64,000 bases of DNA from NCBI GenBank assembly GCA_933228675.1, contig OW121743.1, positions 54,128,903 through 54,192,902 of the forward strand, read 5' to 3'. Below are positions 23,901 to 36,935 of this stretch, one piece after another. Made by a program: the position numbers and the translations under genes. The notes under the pieces were generated by a model that saw nothing but the letters and a program-made list of their open reading frames with translations, was not told the origin of the DNA and ran no database searches. How positions within the stretch are numbered: position 1 is the first letter of the stretch; each line of letters opens with the position of its first letter. Source of the stretch: Stomorhina lunata (taxonomy: Eukaryota > Arthropoda > Insecta > Diptera > Rhiniidae).

Positions 23901-25780
23901 ATAGAAACTTTTCTATAGAAAATTTTTAATAGAAAATTTTCTATAGAAAATTTTCTATAGAAAATTTTTAATAGAAAATTTTCTATAGAAAATTTTTAAT
24001 AGAAAATTTTCTATAGAAAATTTTTAATAGAAAATTTTCTATAGAAAATTTTTAATAGAAAATTTTCTATAGAAAATTTTTAATAGAAAATTTTCTATAG
24101 AAAATTTTTAATAGAAAATTTTCTATAGAAAATTTTTAATAGAAAATTTTCTATAGAAAATTTTTAATAGAAAATTTTCTATAGAAAATTTTTAATAGAA
24201 AATTTTCTATAGAAAATTTTTAATAGAAAATTTTCTATAGAAAATTTTTAATAGAAAATTTTCTATAGAAAATTTTTAATAGAAAATTTTCTATAGAAAA
24301 TTTTTAATAGAAAATTTTCTATAGAAAATTTTTAATAGAAAATTTTCTATAGAAAATTTTTAATAGAAAATTTTCTATAGAAAATTTTTAATAGAAAATT
24401 TTCTATAGAAAATTTTTAATAGATAATTTTCTATAGAAAATTTTTAATAGAAAATTTTCTATAGAAAATTTTTAATAGAAAATTTTCTACAGAAAATTTT
24501 TAATAGAAAATTTTCTATAGAAAATTTTTAATAGAAAATTTTCTATAGAAAGTTTTTAATAGAAAATTTTCTATAGAAAATTTTTAATAGAAAATTTTCT
24601 ATAGAAAATTTTTAATAGAAAATTTTCTATAGAAAATTTTTAATAGAAAATTTTCTATAGAAGATTTTTAATAGAAAATTTTCTATAGAAAATTTTTAAT
24701 AGAAAATTTTCTATAGAAAATTTTTAATAGAAAATTTTCTATAGAAAATTTTTAATAGAAAATTTTCTATAGAAAATTTTTAATAGAAAATTTTCTATAG
24801 AAAATTTTTAAAAAAAATTTTCTATAGAAAGTTTTTAATAGAAAATTTTCTATAGAAAGTTTTTAATAGAAAATTTTCTATAGAAAGTTTTTAATAGAAA
24901 ATTTTCTATAGAAAATTTTTAATAGAAAATTTTCTATAGAAAATTTTTAATAGAAAATTTTCTATAGAAAATTTTTAATAGAAAATTTTCTATAGAAAAT
25001 TTTTAATAGAAAATTTTCTATAGAAAATTTTTAATAGAAAATTTTCTATTGAAAATTTTTAATAGAAAATTTTCTATTGAAAATTTTTAATAGAAAATTT
25101 TCTATAGAAAATTTTTAATAGAAAATTTTCTATAGAAAATTTTTAATAGAAAATTTTCTATAGAAAATTTTTCATAGAAATTTTCTATAGAAAATTTTTA
25201 ATAGAAAATTTTCTATAGAAAATTTTTAATAGAAAATTTTCTATAGAAAATTTTTAATAGAAAATTTTCTATAGAAAATTTTTAATAGAAAATTTTCTAT
25301 AGAAAATTTTTAATAGAAAATTTTCTATAGAAAATTTTTAATAGAAAATTTTCTATAGAAAATTTTTAATAGAAAATTTTCTATAGAAAATTTTTATTAG
25401 AAAATTTTCTATAGAAAATTTTTAATAGAAAATTTTCTATAGAAAATTTTTAATAGAAACTTTTCTATAGAAAATTTTTAATAGAAACTTTTCTATAGAA
25501 AATTTTTAATAGAAACTTTTCTATAGAAAATTTTTAATAGAAACTTTTCTATAGAAAATTTTTAATAGAAACTTTTCTATAGAAAATTTTTAATAGAAAC
25601 TTTTCTATAGAAAATTTTTAATAGAAACTTTTCTATAGAAAATTTTTATAGAAACTTTTCTATAGAAAATTTTTAATAGAAACTTTTATATAGAAGTTTC
25701 TATAAAAAATTTTGTAAAAAAATTTCTATAGAAAATTTTTAATAGAAAAATTTCTATGGAAAATTTTTAGTAGAAATAGG
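19860..25780. repeat. Satellite array, TTTTTAATAG type (28 bp)
   Basis: About 200 units of 28 bp: TTTTCTATAGAAAA followed by TTTTTAATAGAAAA. Orientation flips near 20180, 20350, 20970, 21180 and 21360, then stays uniform to the right end. Rare variants (AGATAATTTT near 22703 and 24423; TTTTCATAGAAATT near 23563 and 25163; paired CTATTGAAAA near 23450 and 25050) reveal a higher-order duplication of about 1.6-1.7 kb. Late units carry AAACTTTTC instead of AAAATTTTC. No coding function. Confidence 0.95.
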
Positions 25781-27195
25781 ACATATGAAATTTTCTATTA
25801 AAATTTGTTTGTGGAAAATTCTTAATAAATTTAATTAACTGTAAAATTCTCTTAAATTGATTTTAATCCTGTTTCAAACAAACTGATTCCATTACAAGTA
25901 TTTAAATATTTATATTGTCAAGTGTTTTAGGTTGATCCTAATTGACCAAGTTTTAATATCCCATCTAAAATTTTGTTCTTCTTACGCATAAAAAAGACAA
26001 CTAAAAACACTTAACAGTTTTAGTACTTTTTAAAACACTTAAGACAGCAATCAACAAAGCAGTCTTAAACCCCTAAAAGTATGCTCACTTTTGAATTCTT
26101 ATATGTTTATAAAACTTTTACTATTTCATTTTCAGACTTTTTGTGCTTAAAAACAATAAATTTCTAGGTCATGCGACTAGAATGGGCGATGAGGGGTGTC
26201 TTTATGCAAAGTTTTTCAAAAAACATATTTTCAGGCCCCCTTTGGCGGCTGTCACTTCTCCTTTTCCTTCAACTTAAACAACATGTTCAGGTGTTTTAAC
26301 GCTCATTTATGAAATAAACTGTCACAAACAAGTGTTTTTAGTGTAAATTTCGTGTCAGAAATATAAAAATATTTCAGTTTTCTGGATTTTTTTTTCTACT
26401 ACTTCATAATACAATTTTATATCCTTGTTTGAATTAAAGCCTCAAAAACTTTTGTCGGTTTATTTTTTATGAGTTTTCTTTTTTGTCATCTTCAAACTTT
26501 ACAGCAAAGAAAAGTTTTGTTTTTTTTATCTGTTTTTAGATTTATAGACTCGTTTTTATGAGCTGCGGTTTTTACTTTTTTTGTCTAGAAAAAATATGAA
26601 AATGTTTATGTTTTATATTCCCAGCCTATCAAAGCCGGGGTGGGGTATAATAATTTTCCTTACAAAAAAAAACTCCGCTGTAATTCACACCTGAGACTTG
26701 CTATATAAGAAGTTCCCCAGTGTCTCTTAGGGTGAGGGTGGATTTTTTTTCCATGATACGTGTCTTACCTTTAACATAATTTTCCAAATTGTATTTATTA
26801 AAAATTCAATTTCAACTTCAACTTTTAAAATTGGAGTTATGTGTCTATTTACATCTTCTCTTCTCGAGTTTGTATTAAAGTTGACATTTTTTGAATTATG
26901 TATATGTATTTCCGTTACAAAATATATCCTTTTAAGTTAAATGCTATATATTTTATTAAATATGTCTGTAGTCAATCCTTTAATCTTCGTGTCAGACATC
27001 ATATTTTATTGTCAATTCTATTAAAAGTTTTACCTTTGTTAAATCTTAAAGGTTATTTCCGTTTTTGTTTAATACTCGCATTTCCGTTGTGTTGGCAATT
27101 TCCGGTTTCTTTTGTTAGAAGAGTTCGCGATTTGTTAACAAAATGTTTGTTTATCTTTAGTAAAGGCGATTTAGGATTTAAATTTGGTAAAAAAC
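25781..27195. other. AT-rich spacer, no gene recognised
   Basis: Low-repeat sequence. The 100-codon frame at 26898-27200 has no recognisable domain. Confidence 0.5.
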
Positions 27196-27315
27196 TATGA
27201 TATGAGTCTATAGTCTGGGTATACAATTATAGTCTGAGTAGAAGATTATAGTATGAGATTGTATATAAGACTGTAGTCTCATCTTAATAAAAGATTAAAT
27301 ATAGTCTGAGTAATA
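27196..27315. repeat. Small cluster of TAGTCTGAGTA motifs
   Basis: Five or so diverged units of about 20 bp with TAGTCTGAG and AAGATTA. They look like the minisatellite at 1870-2420. Confidence 0.45.
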
Positions 27316-27349
27316 AGTTCATTGCCGGAAAGGCAATAGTAAAATCCCC

Positions 27350-27730
27350 AATGATGTAGACTATTTGAATAGTTTATTTGAGAGTGGAACAAGTCCACAT
27401 TCCAAAAAAATTAAGTTAATGATGCGGAAAGGTTCTGCAATTATGGATCTTACTAATGAATTTTACAAAACCTACTAAGATATTGACAGTCAAATATTTT
27501 GTAGTTAACCATTAGATATACATTTTCATTTTGAAAGTGGCTTAAGTTCCATATATTTTTAAATTTAAATGAAAAAATTATTCAAGCAAAATACAAATTT
27601 TAAATTTATTTGTTTTGAAAGTGCATTAAGTCCAATACATTTTTAATTTCAAAGGGAAATGTTTCTTCAAACAAAAATTGTTTTTTTTTCACGTGGGTTA
27701 AGTCCAATGCTATTTTAAATTCTAAAAAAA
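27350..27730. repeat. GAAAGTGGATTAAGTCC motif cluster, left of array
   Basis: Diverged copies at about 27362, 27533, 27615 and 27692 spaced 70-170 bp apart, each followed by an A/T stretch like ATACATTTTTAA. Copies reappear on the other side of the 31-bp array (31085, 31149 and, inverted, 31335). Confidence 0.6.
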
Positions 27731-27774
27731 TATATTTACTCGAATAGAGTAAATATATATATTTTTTTATATTT

Positions 27775-30700
27775 ACCTTTTCTAGGAAATTTTTCAAAAA
27801 TTTACTTTTTATAGGAAATTTTTCAAAAAATTACTTTTTATAGGAAATTTTTCAAAAATTTACTTTTTATAGGAATTTCTCAAAAATTTTCTTTTTTAGG
27901 AAATTTTTCAAAAATTTACTTTTTATAGGACATTATTCAAAAATTTACTTTTTATAGGAAATTTTTCAAAAATTTTTGAAAAATTTCCTATAAAAATAGT
28001 AAATTTTTGAAAATTTTCCTATAAAAATAGTAAATTTTTGAAAAATTTCCAATAAAAATAGTAAATTTTTGAAAAATTTCCTATAAAAATAGTAAATTTT
28101 TGAAAAATTTCCTATAAAAATAGTAAATTTTTGAAAAATTTCCTATAAAAATAGAAAATTTTTGAAAAATTTCCTATAAAAATAGTAAATTTTTGAAAAA
28201 TTTCCTATAAAAATAGTAAATTTTTGAAAAATTTCTTATAAAAATAGTAAATTCTTGAAAAATTTCCTATAAAAATAGTAAATTTTTGAAAAATTTCCTA
28301 TAAAAATAGTAAATTTTTGAAAAATTTCCTATAAAAATAGTAAATTTTTGAAAAATTTATAGGAAATTTTTTTTTTTTTATAGGAAATTTTTCAAAAATT
28401 TACTATTTTTATAGGAAATTTTTCAAAAATTTACTATTTTTATAGGAAATTTTTCAAAAATTTACTATTTTTTGAAAAATTTCCTATAAAAATAGTAAAT
28501 TTTTGAAAAATTTCTCATAAAAATAGTAAATTTTTGAAAAATTTCCTATAAAAATAGTAAATTTTTGAAAAATTTCCTATAAAAAAAAAAAAAAAAAATT
28601 CCCATAAATTTTTCAAAAATTTACTATTTTTATAGGAAATTTCCTATAAAAATAGTAAATTTTTGAAAAATTTCCTATAAAAATAGTAAATTTTTGAAAA
28701 ATTTCCTATAAAAATAGTAAATTTTTGAAAAATTTCCTATAAAAATAGTAAATTTTTGAAAATTTTCCTATAAAAATAGTAAATTTTTGAAAAATTTCCT
28801 ATAAAAATAGTAAATTTTTGAAAAATTTCCTATAAAAATAGTAAATTTTTGAAAAATTTCCTATAAAAATAGTAAATTTTTGAAAAATTTCCTATAAAAA
28901 TAGTAAATTTTTAAAAAATTTCCTATAAAAATAGTAAATTTTTGAAAAATTTCCTATAAAAATAGTAAATTTTTGAAAAATTTATGGGATTTTTTTTTTT
29001 TTTTATAGGAAATTTTTCAAAAATTTACTATTTTTATAGGAAATTTTTCAAAAATTTACTATTTTTATAGTAAATTTTTCAAAAATTTACTATTTTTATA
29101 GGAAATTTTTCAAAAATTTCCTATTTTTATAGGAAATTTTTCAAAAATTTACTATTTTTATAGGAAATTTTTCAAAAATTTACTATTTTTATAGGAAATT
29201 TTTCAAAAATTTACTATTTTTATAGGAAATTTTTCAAAAATTTACTATTTTTATAGGAAATTTTTCAAAAAATAGTAAATTTTTGAAAAATTTCCTATAA
29301 AAATAGTAAATTTTTGAAAAATTTCCTATAAAAATAGTAAATTTTTGAAAAATTTCCTATAAAAATAGTAAATTTTTGAAAAATTTCCTATAAAAATAGT
29401 AAATTTTTGAAAAATTTCCTATAAAAATAGTAAATTTTTGAAAAATTTCCTATAAAAATAGTAAATTTTTGAAAAATTTCCTATAAAAATAGTAAATTTT
29501 TGAAAAATTTCCTATAAAAATAGTAAATTTTTGAAAAATTTCCTATAAAAATAGTAAATTTTTGAAAATTTTCCTATAAAAATAGTAAATTTTTGAAAAA
29601 TTTCCTATTAAAATAGTAAATTTTTAAAAAATTTCCTATAAAAATAGTAAATTTTTGAAAAATTTCCTATAAAAATAGTAAAATTTTGAAAAATTTATGG
29701 GAATTTTTTTTTTTTTTATAGGAAATTTTTCAAAAATTTACTATTTTTATAGTAAATTTTTCAAAAATTTACTATTTTTATAGGAAATTTTTCAAAAATT
29801 TACTATTTTTATAGGAAATTTTTCAAAAATTTACTATTTTTATAGGAAATTTTTCAAAAATTTACTATTTTTATAGGAAATTTTTCAAAAATTTCCTATT
29901 TTTATAGGAAATTTTTCAAAAATTTCCTATTTTTATAGGAAATTTTTCAAAAATTTCCTATTTTTATAGGAAATTTTTCAAAAATTTCCTATTTTTATAG
30001 GAAATTTTTCAAAAATTTCCTATTTTTATAGGAAATTTTTCAAAAATTTCCTATTTTTATAGGAAACTTTTCAAAAATTTCCTATTTTTATAGGAAATTT
30101 TTCAAAAATTTCCTATTTTTATAGGAAATTTTTCAAAAATTTCCTATTTTTATAGGAAATTTTTCAAAAATTTCCTATTTTTATAGGAAATTTTTCAAAA
30201 ATTTCCTATTTTTATAGGAAATTTTTCAAAAATTTCCTATTTTTATAGGAAATTTTTCAAAAATTTCCTATTTTTATAGGAAATTTTTCAAAAATTTCCT
30301 ATTTTTATAGGAAATTTTTCAAAAATTTCCTATTTTTATAGGAAATTTTTCAAAAATTTCCTATTTTTATAGGAAATTTTTCAAAAATTTCCTATTTTTA
30401 TAGGAAATTTTTCAAAAATTTCCTATTTTTATAGGAAATTTTTCAAAAATTTCCTATTTTTATAGGAAATTTTTCAAAAATTTCCTATTTTTATAGGAAA
30501 TTTTTCAAAAATTTCCTATTTTTATAGGAAATTTTTCAAAAATTTCCTATTTTTATAGGAAATTTTTCAAAAATTTCCTATTTTTATAGGAAATTTTTCA
30601 AAAATTTCCTATTTTTATAGGAAATTTTTCAAAAATTTCCTATTTTTATAGGAAATTTTTCAAAAATTTACTATTTTTATAGGAAATTTTTCAAAAATTT

Positions 30701-31070
30701 ACTATTTTTATAGGAAATTTTTCAAAAATTTACTATTTTTATAGGAAATTTTTCAAAAATTTACTATTTTTATAGGAAAATTTTCAAAAATTTACTATTT
30801 TTATAGAAAATTTTTCAAAAAATTACTATTTTTATCAGAAATTTTTCAAAAAATTACTATTTGTATAGGAAATTTTTCAAAAATTTACTATTTTTATAGG
30901 AAATTTTTCAAAAGTTTACTATTTTTATAGGAAATTTTACAAAAATTTACTATTTTTAAAGGAAATTTTTTAAAAATTTACTATTTTTATAGGAAATTTT
31001 TTAAAAATTTACTATTTTTATAGGAAATTTTTCAAAAATTGATTGTTTTTATAGGAAATTTTCAAAAATT
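27775..31070. repeat. Satellite array with repeated inversions (31 bp)
   Basis: About 105 units of 31 bp: ATAGGAAATTTTTCAAAAA then TTTACTATTTTT, or the reverse complement. Orientation changes near 27975, 28365, 28460, 28590, 28640, 28990, 29275 and 29710, often at a long T or A run. From about 29880 to 30660 the unit carries TTTCCT for TTTACT in about 25 successive copies, which makes a perfect palindrome around the central C. Confidence 0.94.
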
Positions 31071-31079
31071 TTCATTTTG

Positions 31080-31360
31080 TTTGTTTTGAAAGTGGATTAA
31101 GTCCCATACATTTTTCTATTCAAAAACTTAATATTTTAAATGTTTGTTTTGAAAGCTTTATAAGTCCTTTCAACCCTCCTAAAACTCATTTCCAAATGGT
31201 TTTTATAAATTTATTTTTATAAAAGAAAAAATTTGATAGGTTCTGATCAAAACTTAGAATTTAATAAAATTGGTCACCTATATTTTTAAAAACACTAAAA
31301 CGCAAAACCCTTTATACCTCAATTTAATAAAATGGACTTAATCCACTTTCAAAATAAGGT
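31080..31360. repeat. GAAAGTGGATTAAGTCC motif cluster, right of array
   Basis: Copies at about 31085 and 31149, plus an inverted copy GGACTTAATCCACTTTC at about 31333. With 27350-27730 they bracket the inverted satellite. Confidence 0.6.
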
Positions 31361-32690
31361 CTTCATATGTATATGTTTTGGAAAAAAATAATTTTGCTAT
31401 AAAATTTTTCGATTTTGTGGGCATTAGTATTCTATTGCTTTACCTTTCTATTCGATTCAATATTTTGTCTCCTGAAATTCTTTCACGATGTTAATTAAAT
31501 AATTCCAATTCTAATTAATTGCTTTTGCCACAAACTCTGCAAGTCAAAGTGGCTATAAGTTTTATTAATGTGTTTATAATGCCACAATATTGTGGCAAAC
31601 GAGTAGTTTTTATAGCAAAAGGAATCATTACAAACACACACAAAAATATTAAATCTGACGTCATTAAATGTCTATAACAAACGGAAGTGACAAAAATTTA
31701 TATTACTAATACACCCACAAAATTTTCGTTTTTCAAAAGGGAAAATATATATAAAATTACAATATTGAGACCAATAAATCAGACAAATACTCATTCGTAT
31801 TAAGTCGAGAAAATTATAGCTAATCCTTATTGAACTAGAATTTAATTATAATTTAGGCGTTTATTTATTAGAATAATTTTGGATGAATGTATGCGTTGGA
31901 TAACTATCATGTGTGTGTATGTATGTTTATAAGTATGTGTTGAAAAGGACATTAATGGTTTTAATTGCCATTTGTTTTATTTTAGATATAAATTAAAAGG
32001 GGAATTTGTTTGTTGAATGTTAATGTTTAGACAGTTTTTGATTTATGCTTAAGATAAAAACATATTTGAGGGTTTTAATAGCCACCAACATCCACTTTTG
32101 GAAAACCAGAAATGTTTCTTTTATGGTTATTTTGTGTTTAAAAGCGTTAAATGTTTATTTATTTAAATATGCTTTGAAAACGATTTTGAAACTCAAACTA
32201 CTTTTTATAACTCAAAATTTGTTGATTTTATTTTAGAAATTTAATCCATTTAAGTGTTAACGATGCTAAACTATAAACACTTAATTTATTGACCGGATTT
32301 TTATTGATGATTTTTTGCTGGGTCATAAATTATTTGAAATTCTCTCTAAAATTACATATATAAAATAAAAAAATGGATTTTGTGGTGAGGCTTCAAAAAA
32401 AGCCATTAAATTGGGCATAAAATTTATGACCTCATAGAATTTGGCACCTGATCAAATAGAGCACATGAGGAATCTCAAAAATAAAAAAAATTCTAAAATA
32501 TTTATTTTCAAATATGTCCTTCTCTTTAACACAAGTTTAATTCTACTTAAAAAGATTTTACAATTAAAAATTTTTATAAAAAATAGTTTCCACTGAAAAA
32601 TTTACTGACAAAATTCCAAATTATCAAATATTTTTAAAAGTTCTATTAAAAAGATTTATTTCGACAAAATTTTTTTTGAAAAGTTTTATA
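31361..32690. other. AT-rich spacer, no gene recognised
   Basis: No convincing ORF, RNA or repeat. Confidence 0.5.
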
Positions 32691-35600
32691 ACAAAATTGT
32701 TTTCTGTTGAAAAATTTTAATAAAAAATTTTTCAATTGAAAAATCTTATATCTGAAAATTTTTTCTATAAATAAAAATTTTTATAAAATTTTTTTCTATC
32801 GAAAAATTTTTTTACCAATACATTTTCTATTGAAAATGTGTTATTGAAAAATTTTTTATTAAAAATTTTGTATCGAAAAATTTTCTATTGAAAAATTTGT
32901 TATCAAAAATTTTTCTATTGAAAAATTTTACATCGAAAATTTTCCAGTTAAAAAATATTTGATTGAAAATTTCTATTAAAAAATTTTATATCGAAAAGTT
33001 TTTGTTAAAAAATTGTATGAACAAATTTTTATAAAGAACAATTTTTTATTAGAAAAATTTTATATCGAAGATTTTTATAAAGAAAAATTTTATATCAAAA
33101 ATTTTTCTACTGAAAAATTTTGAAATTTTTTCTATTGAAAAATTTTACTTCGAAAATTTTTCCGTTAAAAAATTTTATATAGAAAATTTTCTATTAAAAA
33201 ATTTTATATCGAAAAACTTTATATTAAAATATTATATATAGAAATTTTTTTCCATTGAAAGATTTTATATAAAAATGTTTCTATAGAAAAATTTTATATA
33301 GAAGTTTTTGTATAGAAAAATTTTGTATAGAAATTTTTGTATAGAAAAATTTTATATAGAAATTTTTGTATAGAAAAATGTTTTATACAAATTTTTCTTT
33401 AGAAAATTTTTCTATAGAAATTTTTCTATAGAAAATTTTTCTATTAATTCCCAAAAAAAATTTTCTATAGAAAATTTTTCTATAGAAATTTTTCTATAAA
33501 AAAATTTTATATAGAAATTTTTCTATAGAAAAATTTTATACTGAAATTTTTCTATCAAAATATTTTATATTGAAATTTTTCTATTGAAAAATTTTTTATT
33601 GAAATTTTTCTATAGAAAAATTTTATATCGAAAATTTTTCTATAGAAAAATTTTGTGTCGAAAATTTTTCTATTGAAAATTTTTCTATTCAAGAATTTTA
33701 TATCGAAAACTTTACCATTGAAAAATTTTATATCGAAAATTTTTCTATAGAAAATTGTTTAATAAAAAAATTTTATATCGAAAAATTTTTCTTTTAAAAA
33801 ATTTTATATCGAACATTTTATTTTTAAATTGAATATCGAAAATTTTTCTAGTGAAAAATTTTATATCGAAAATTTTTCTATTGAAAAATTTTATATCAAA
33901 AATTTTTCTATTGAAAAATTTTATATCAAAAATTTTTCTATTGAAAAATTGTATATCGAAAATTTTTCTATAGAAAAATTTTATATCGAAAATTTTTCTA
34001 TAGAAAAACTTTATATCGAAAATTTTTCTATTGAAAAACTTTATTTCGAAAATTTTTCTATAGAAAAATTTTATATCGAAAATTTTTCTATAGAAAAACT
34101 TTATATCGAAAATTTTTCTATAGAAGAACTTTATATCGAAAAATTTTTTATAGAAAAACTTTATGTCGAAAATTTTTCAATAGAAAAACTTTATGTCGAA
34201 AATTTTTCAATAGAAAAACTTTATGTCGAAAATTTTTCTATAGAAAAACTTTATATCGAAAATTTTTCTATAGAAAAATTTTATATCGAAAAATTTTCTA
34301 TTGAAAAATTTTATATCGAAAATATTTCTATAGAAACATTTTATATCGAAAATTTTTCAATTGAAAAATTTGTGATATAAAATTTTTTAATAAAAAAATT
34401 TTCTATATATAAAAGATTGTCTATATATTTCTATATTTTTTTCCATTGAAAAATTTTATATAGAAATTTTTTTGTAGAAGAATTGTATATCGAAATTTTT
34501 TCTATAGAAAGTTTCTAAAGAAAAATTTTATATCGAATTTTTTTTTTTTTTTAATTGTATATCGAAAATTTTTCAGTTAAAAAATTTAATATCCAAAATT
34601 CTTCTATTGAAAAAGTTTATATCGAAAATTTTCTATTGAAAAATTTTATATCGAAAGTTTTTCTATTGAAAAATTTTATATCGAAAGTTTTTCTATTGAA
34701 AAATTTTATATCGAAAGTTTTTCTGTTGAAAAATTTTATATCGAAAGTTTTTCTATAGAAAAATTTTATATCGAACATTTTTTTATAGAAAAATTTTATA
34801 TCGAAAATTTTTCTATAGAAAAATTTTATATTGACAATTTTTCTATAGAAAATTTTATATCGAAAATTTTTCATTAGAAAAATTTTGTATCGAAAATTTT
34901 TCCATAGAAAAATTTTATATCAAAAATGTTTCTATTGAAAAATTTTTTTATCAAAAATTTTTCTATTGAAAAATTTTATATCGGAAATTTTTCTAAAGAA
35001 ATTTTTAATGCGAAAATTTTTCTAAAGAAAAATTTTATATCGAAAATTTTTCTATGAAAAATTTTATCGCGAAAAATTTTATATCGAAATTTTTTTTTAT
35101 AGAGAAATTTGATAGCAAAAATTGTTGTAATAAAAAATTTTATATCGAAAATTTTTCTATTTTAAAATTTTGTATCGAAAAATGTTACAAAAAATGTATA
35201 GCAAAAGTTTTTGAAAAATTTTATATCTAAAATTTTTCTATTGAAAACTTTTATATCGAACATTTTTTGATAGAAAAATTTTCTGTTGAAAAGTTTCATA
35301 TCAAAAATTTTTCTTTAGAAAAATATTATATCTTAAATTTTTTTATTGAAAAATTTTATATCGAAAATTTTTCTATAGAAAAATTTTCAATATAAAAATA
35401 AAAATATTTAACAAAAAAAAAATTTTAATTTAACAATTTTCTATTGAAAACTTTTTAATGGAAAAAATTTATAAAAAATTGTATAGCAAATATTTTTCTA
35501 TTGAAAAATTTTATATCGAAAAATTTTTCATTTAAAAAATTGTATATCGAAAATTTTTCTGTTAAAAAATTTAATGTCAAAAATGTTTCTATTGAAAAAT

Positions 35601-36830
35601 TTTATACAAAAATATTTCTATTAAAAAATTTTATATCGAAAATTTTTCCGTAGAAAAATTTTATATCGAAAATTTTTCTATTAAAAAATTTTGTGTCCGA
35701 ATTTTTTTATTGAAAAATTTTATGTCGAAAATTTTTTTATTGAAAAATTTAATTTTGATTATTTTTTTATTAAAAAATTTTGTACCGAAAATTTTTTTTA
35801 TTGGAAAACCGAAAACTTTTTAAAAATTTAAAATCTTCATTTTATTGACAAATTTTAATTTTATTGAAAATTTTTATATTTAAAATTTGCTATTAAAAAC
35901 ATTTATAATAAAAATTTTCTATTGAAAAATTTGTATCGAAATTGTTTTCTATCGAAAAATTTTACATCATAAATTTTTCTATTGAAAAATTTTCTATTAA
36001 AAAATTCAATGTCGAAAATTTTCTATTAAAAAATTTTCTATCGAGAATTTTTCTATTGAATGATTTTATATCAAAATTTTTCTATTGAAAATTTTCATCA
36101 AAAAATTCTACTGAAAAATTTTATATCGAATATTTTCATATCGAAAATTTTTCTATTGTTTAAAAAATTTTTCTATTAAAACATTTTACTTTAAAAAAAT
36201 TTTTTATCAAAAATCTTTATAAGGAAAAATTCAATAACGAAAATCTTTCCAAAGAAAAATTATATTTAAAGATTTTATAACGGAAATTTTATATTAAAAA
36301 ATAGTATTTTAAAAAATTTTATATCGAAAATTTTCTACTAAAAAATTTTATATCGAAAATTTTCTACTGAAAAATTTTATATCGAAATTTTTCTATTAAA
36401 AAATTTTATATCGAAAATTTTCGACTACAAAATTATACATCAAAAGTTTCCTATTAAAAAATTTTATATTGAAAATTTTTTACTGAAAAATTTTATATCG
36501 AAATTTTTCTATTAAAAAATTTTATATCGAAAATTTTCGACTACAAAATAATACATCAAAAGTTTCCTATTAAAAAATTTTATATTGAAAATTTTTTACT
36601 GAAAAATTTTATATCGAAATTTTTCTATTAAAAAATTTTATATCGAAAATTTTCGACTACAAAATAATACATCAAAAGTTTCCTATTAAAAAATTTTATA
36701 TTGAAAATTTTTTACTGAAAAATTTTATATCGAAATTTTTCTATTAAAAAATTTTATATCGTAAATTTTCGACTAGAAAATTTTACATAAAAAATTTCCT
36801 ATTTAAAAATTTTATATCGAACATTTTTTG
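32691..36830. repeat. Satellite array, TATATCG type (30 bp)
   Basis: About 130 diverged units of 30 bp: AAAAATTTTATATCGAAAA then TTTTTCTATTG or TTTTTCTATAG. Best ordered at 33829-34380, where 18 units in register leave a 183-codon frame open. At about 36300-36790 four units form a ~119-bp higher-order repeat marked by CGACTACAAAATAATACATC (about 36420, 36538, 36655). Confidence 0.92.
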
Positions 36831-36935
36831 TTAAATTTTCTTTGACATTAACATTTTTTTACAGGCTTTGCTTCCTATAATTTTTTGTTAAATTTTCTTT
36901 AACATTAACATTTTTTTACAGCCTTTGCTTCCTAC
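36828..36935. repeat. Duplicated segment with splice-acceptor-like ends
   Basis: A ~65-bp segment, TTGTTAAATTTTCTTT then AACATTTTTTTACAG, occurs twice in tandem, each followed by SCTTTGCTTCCTA. The pyrimidine tract plus ACAG resembles a splice acceptor, but no exon follows. Confidence 0.6.

Noticed and set aside
26898..27200. 100-codon hydrophobic ORF
   Set aside because: AT-rich chance frame with no domain, no leader and no splice context.
27775..31070. MEF2-like binding sites in CTATTTTTATAG
   Set aside because: The resemblance follows from extreme AT bias in a satellite; no evidence of regulation.
33829..34380. 183-codon ORF encoding a ten-residue repeat (KFYIENFSIE)
   Set aside because: It exists because the satellite unit is 30 bp and stop-free in one frame. 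Neighbouring units break it, similar frames open on the other strand nearby, and there is no leader or domain.
4255..36830. CRISPR-like arrays
   Set aside because: There are no unique spacers between repeats; units are contiguous tandem copies in a fly-like genome, with no cas genes.
36828..36935. A duplicated splice acceptor of a real exon
   Set aside because: The tract and ACAG are present twice, but no open frame or donor follows.
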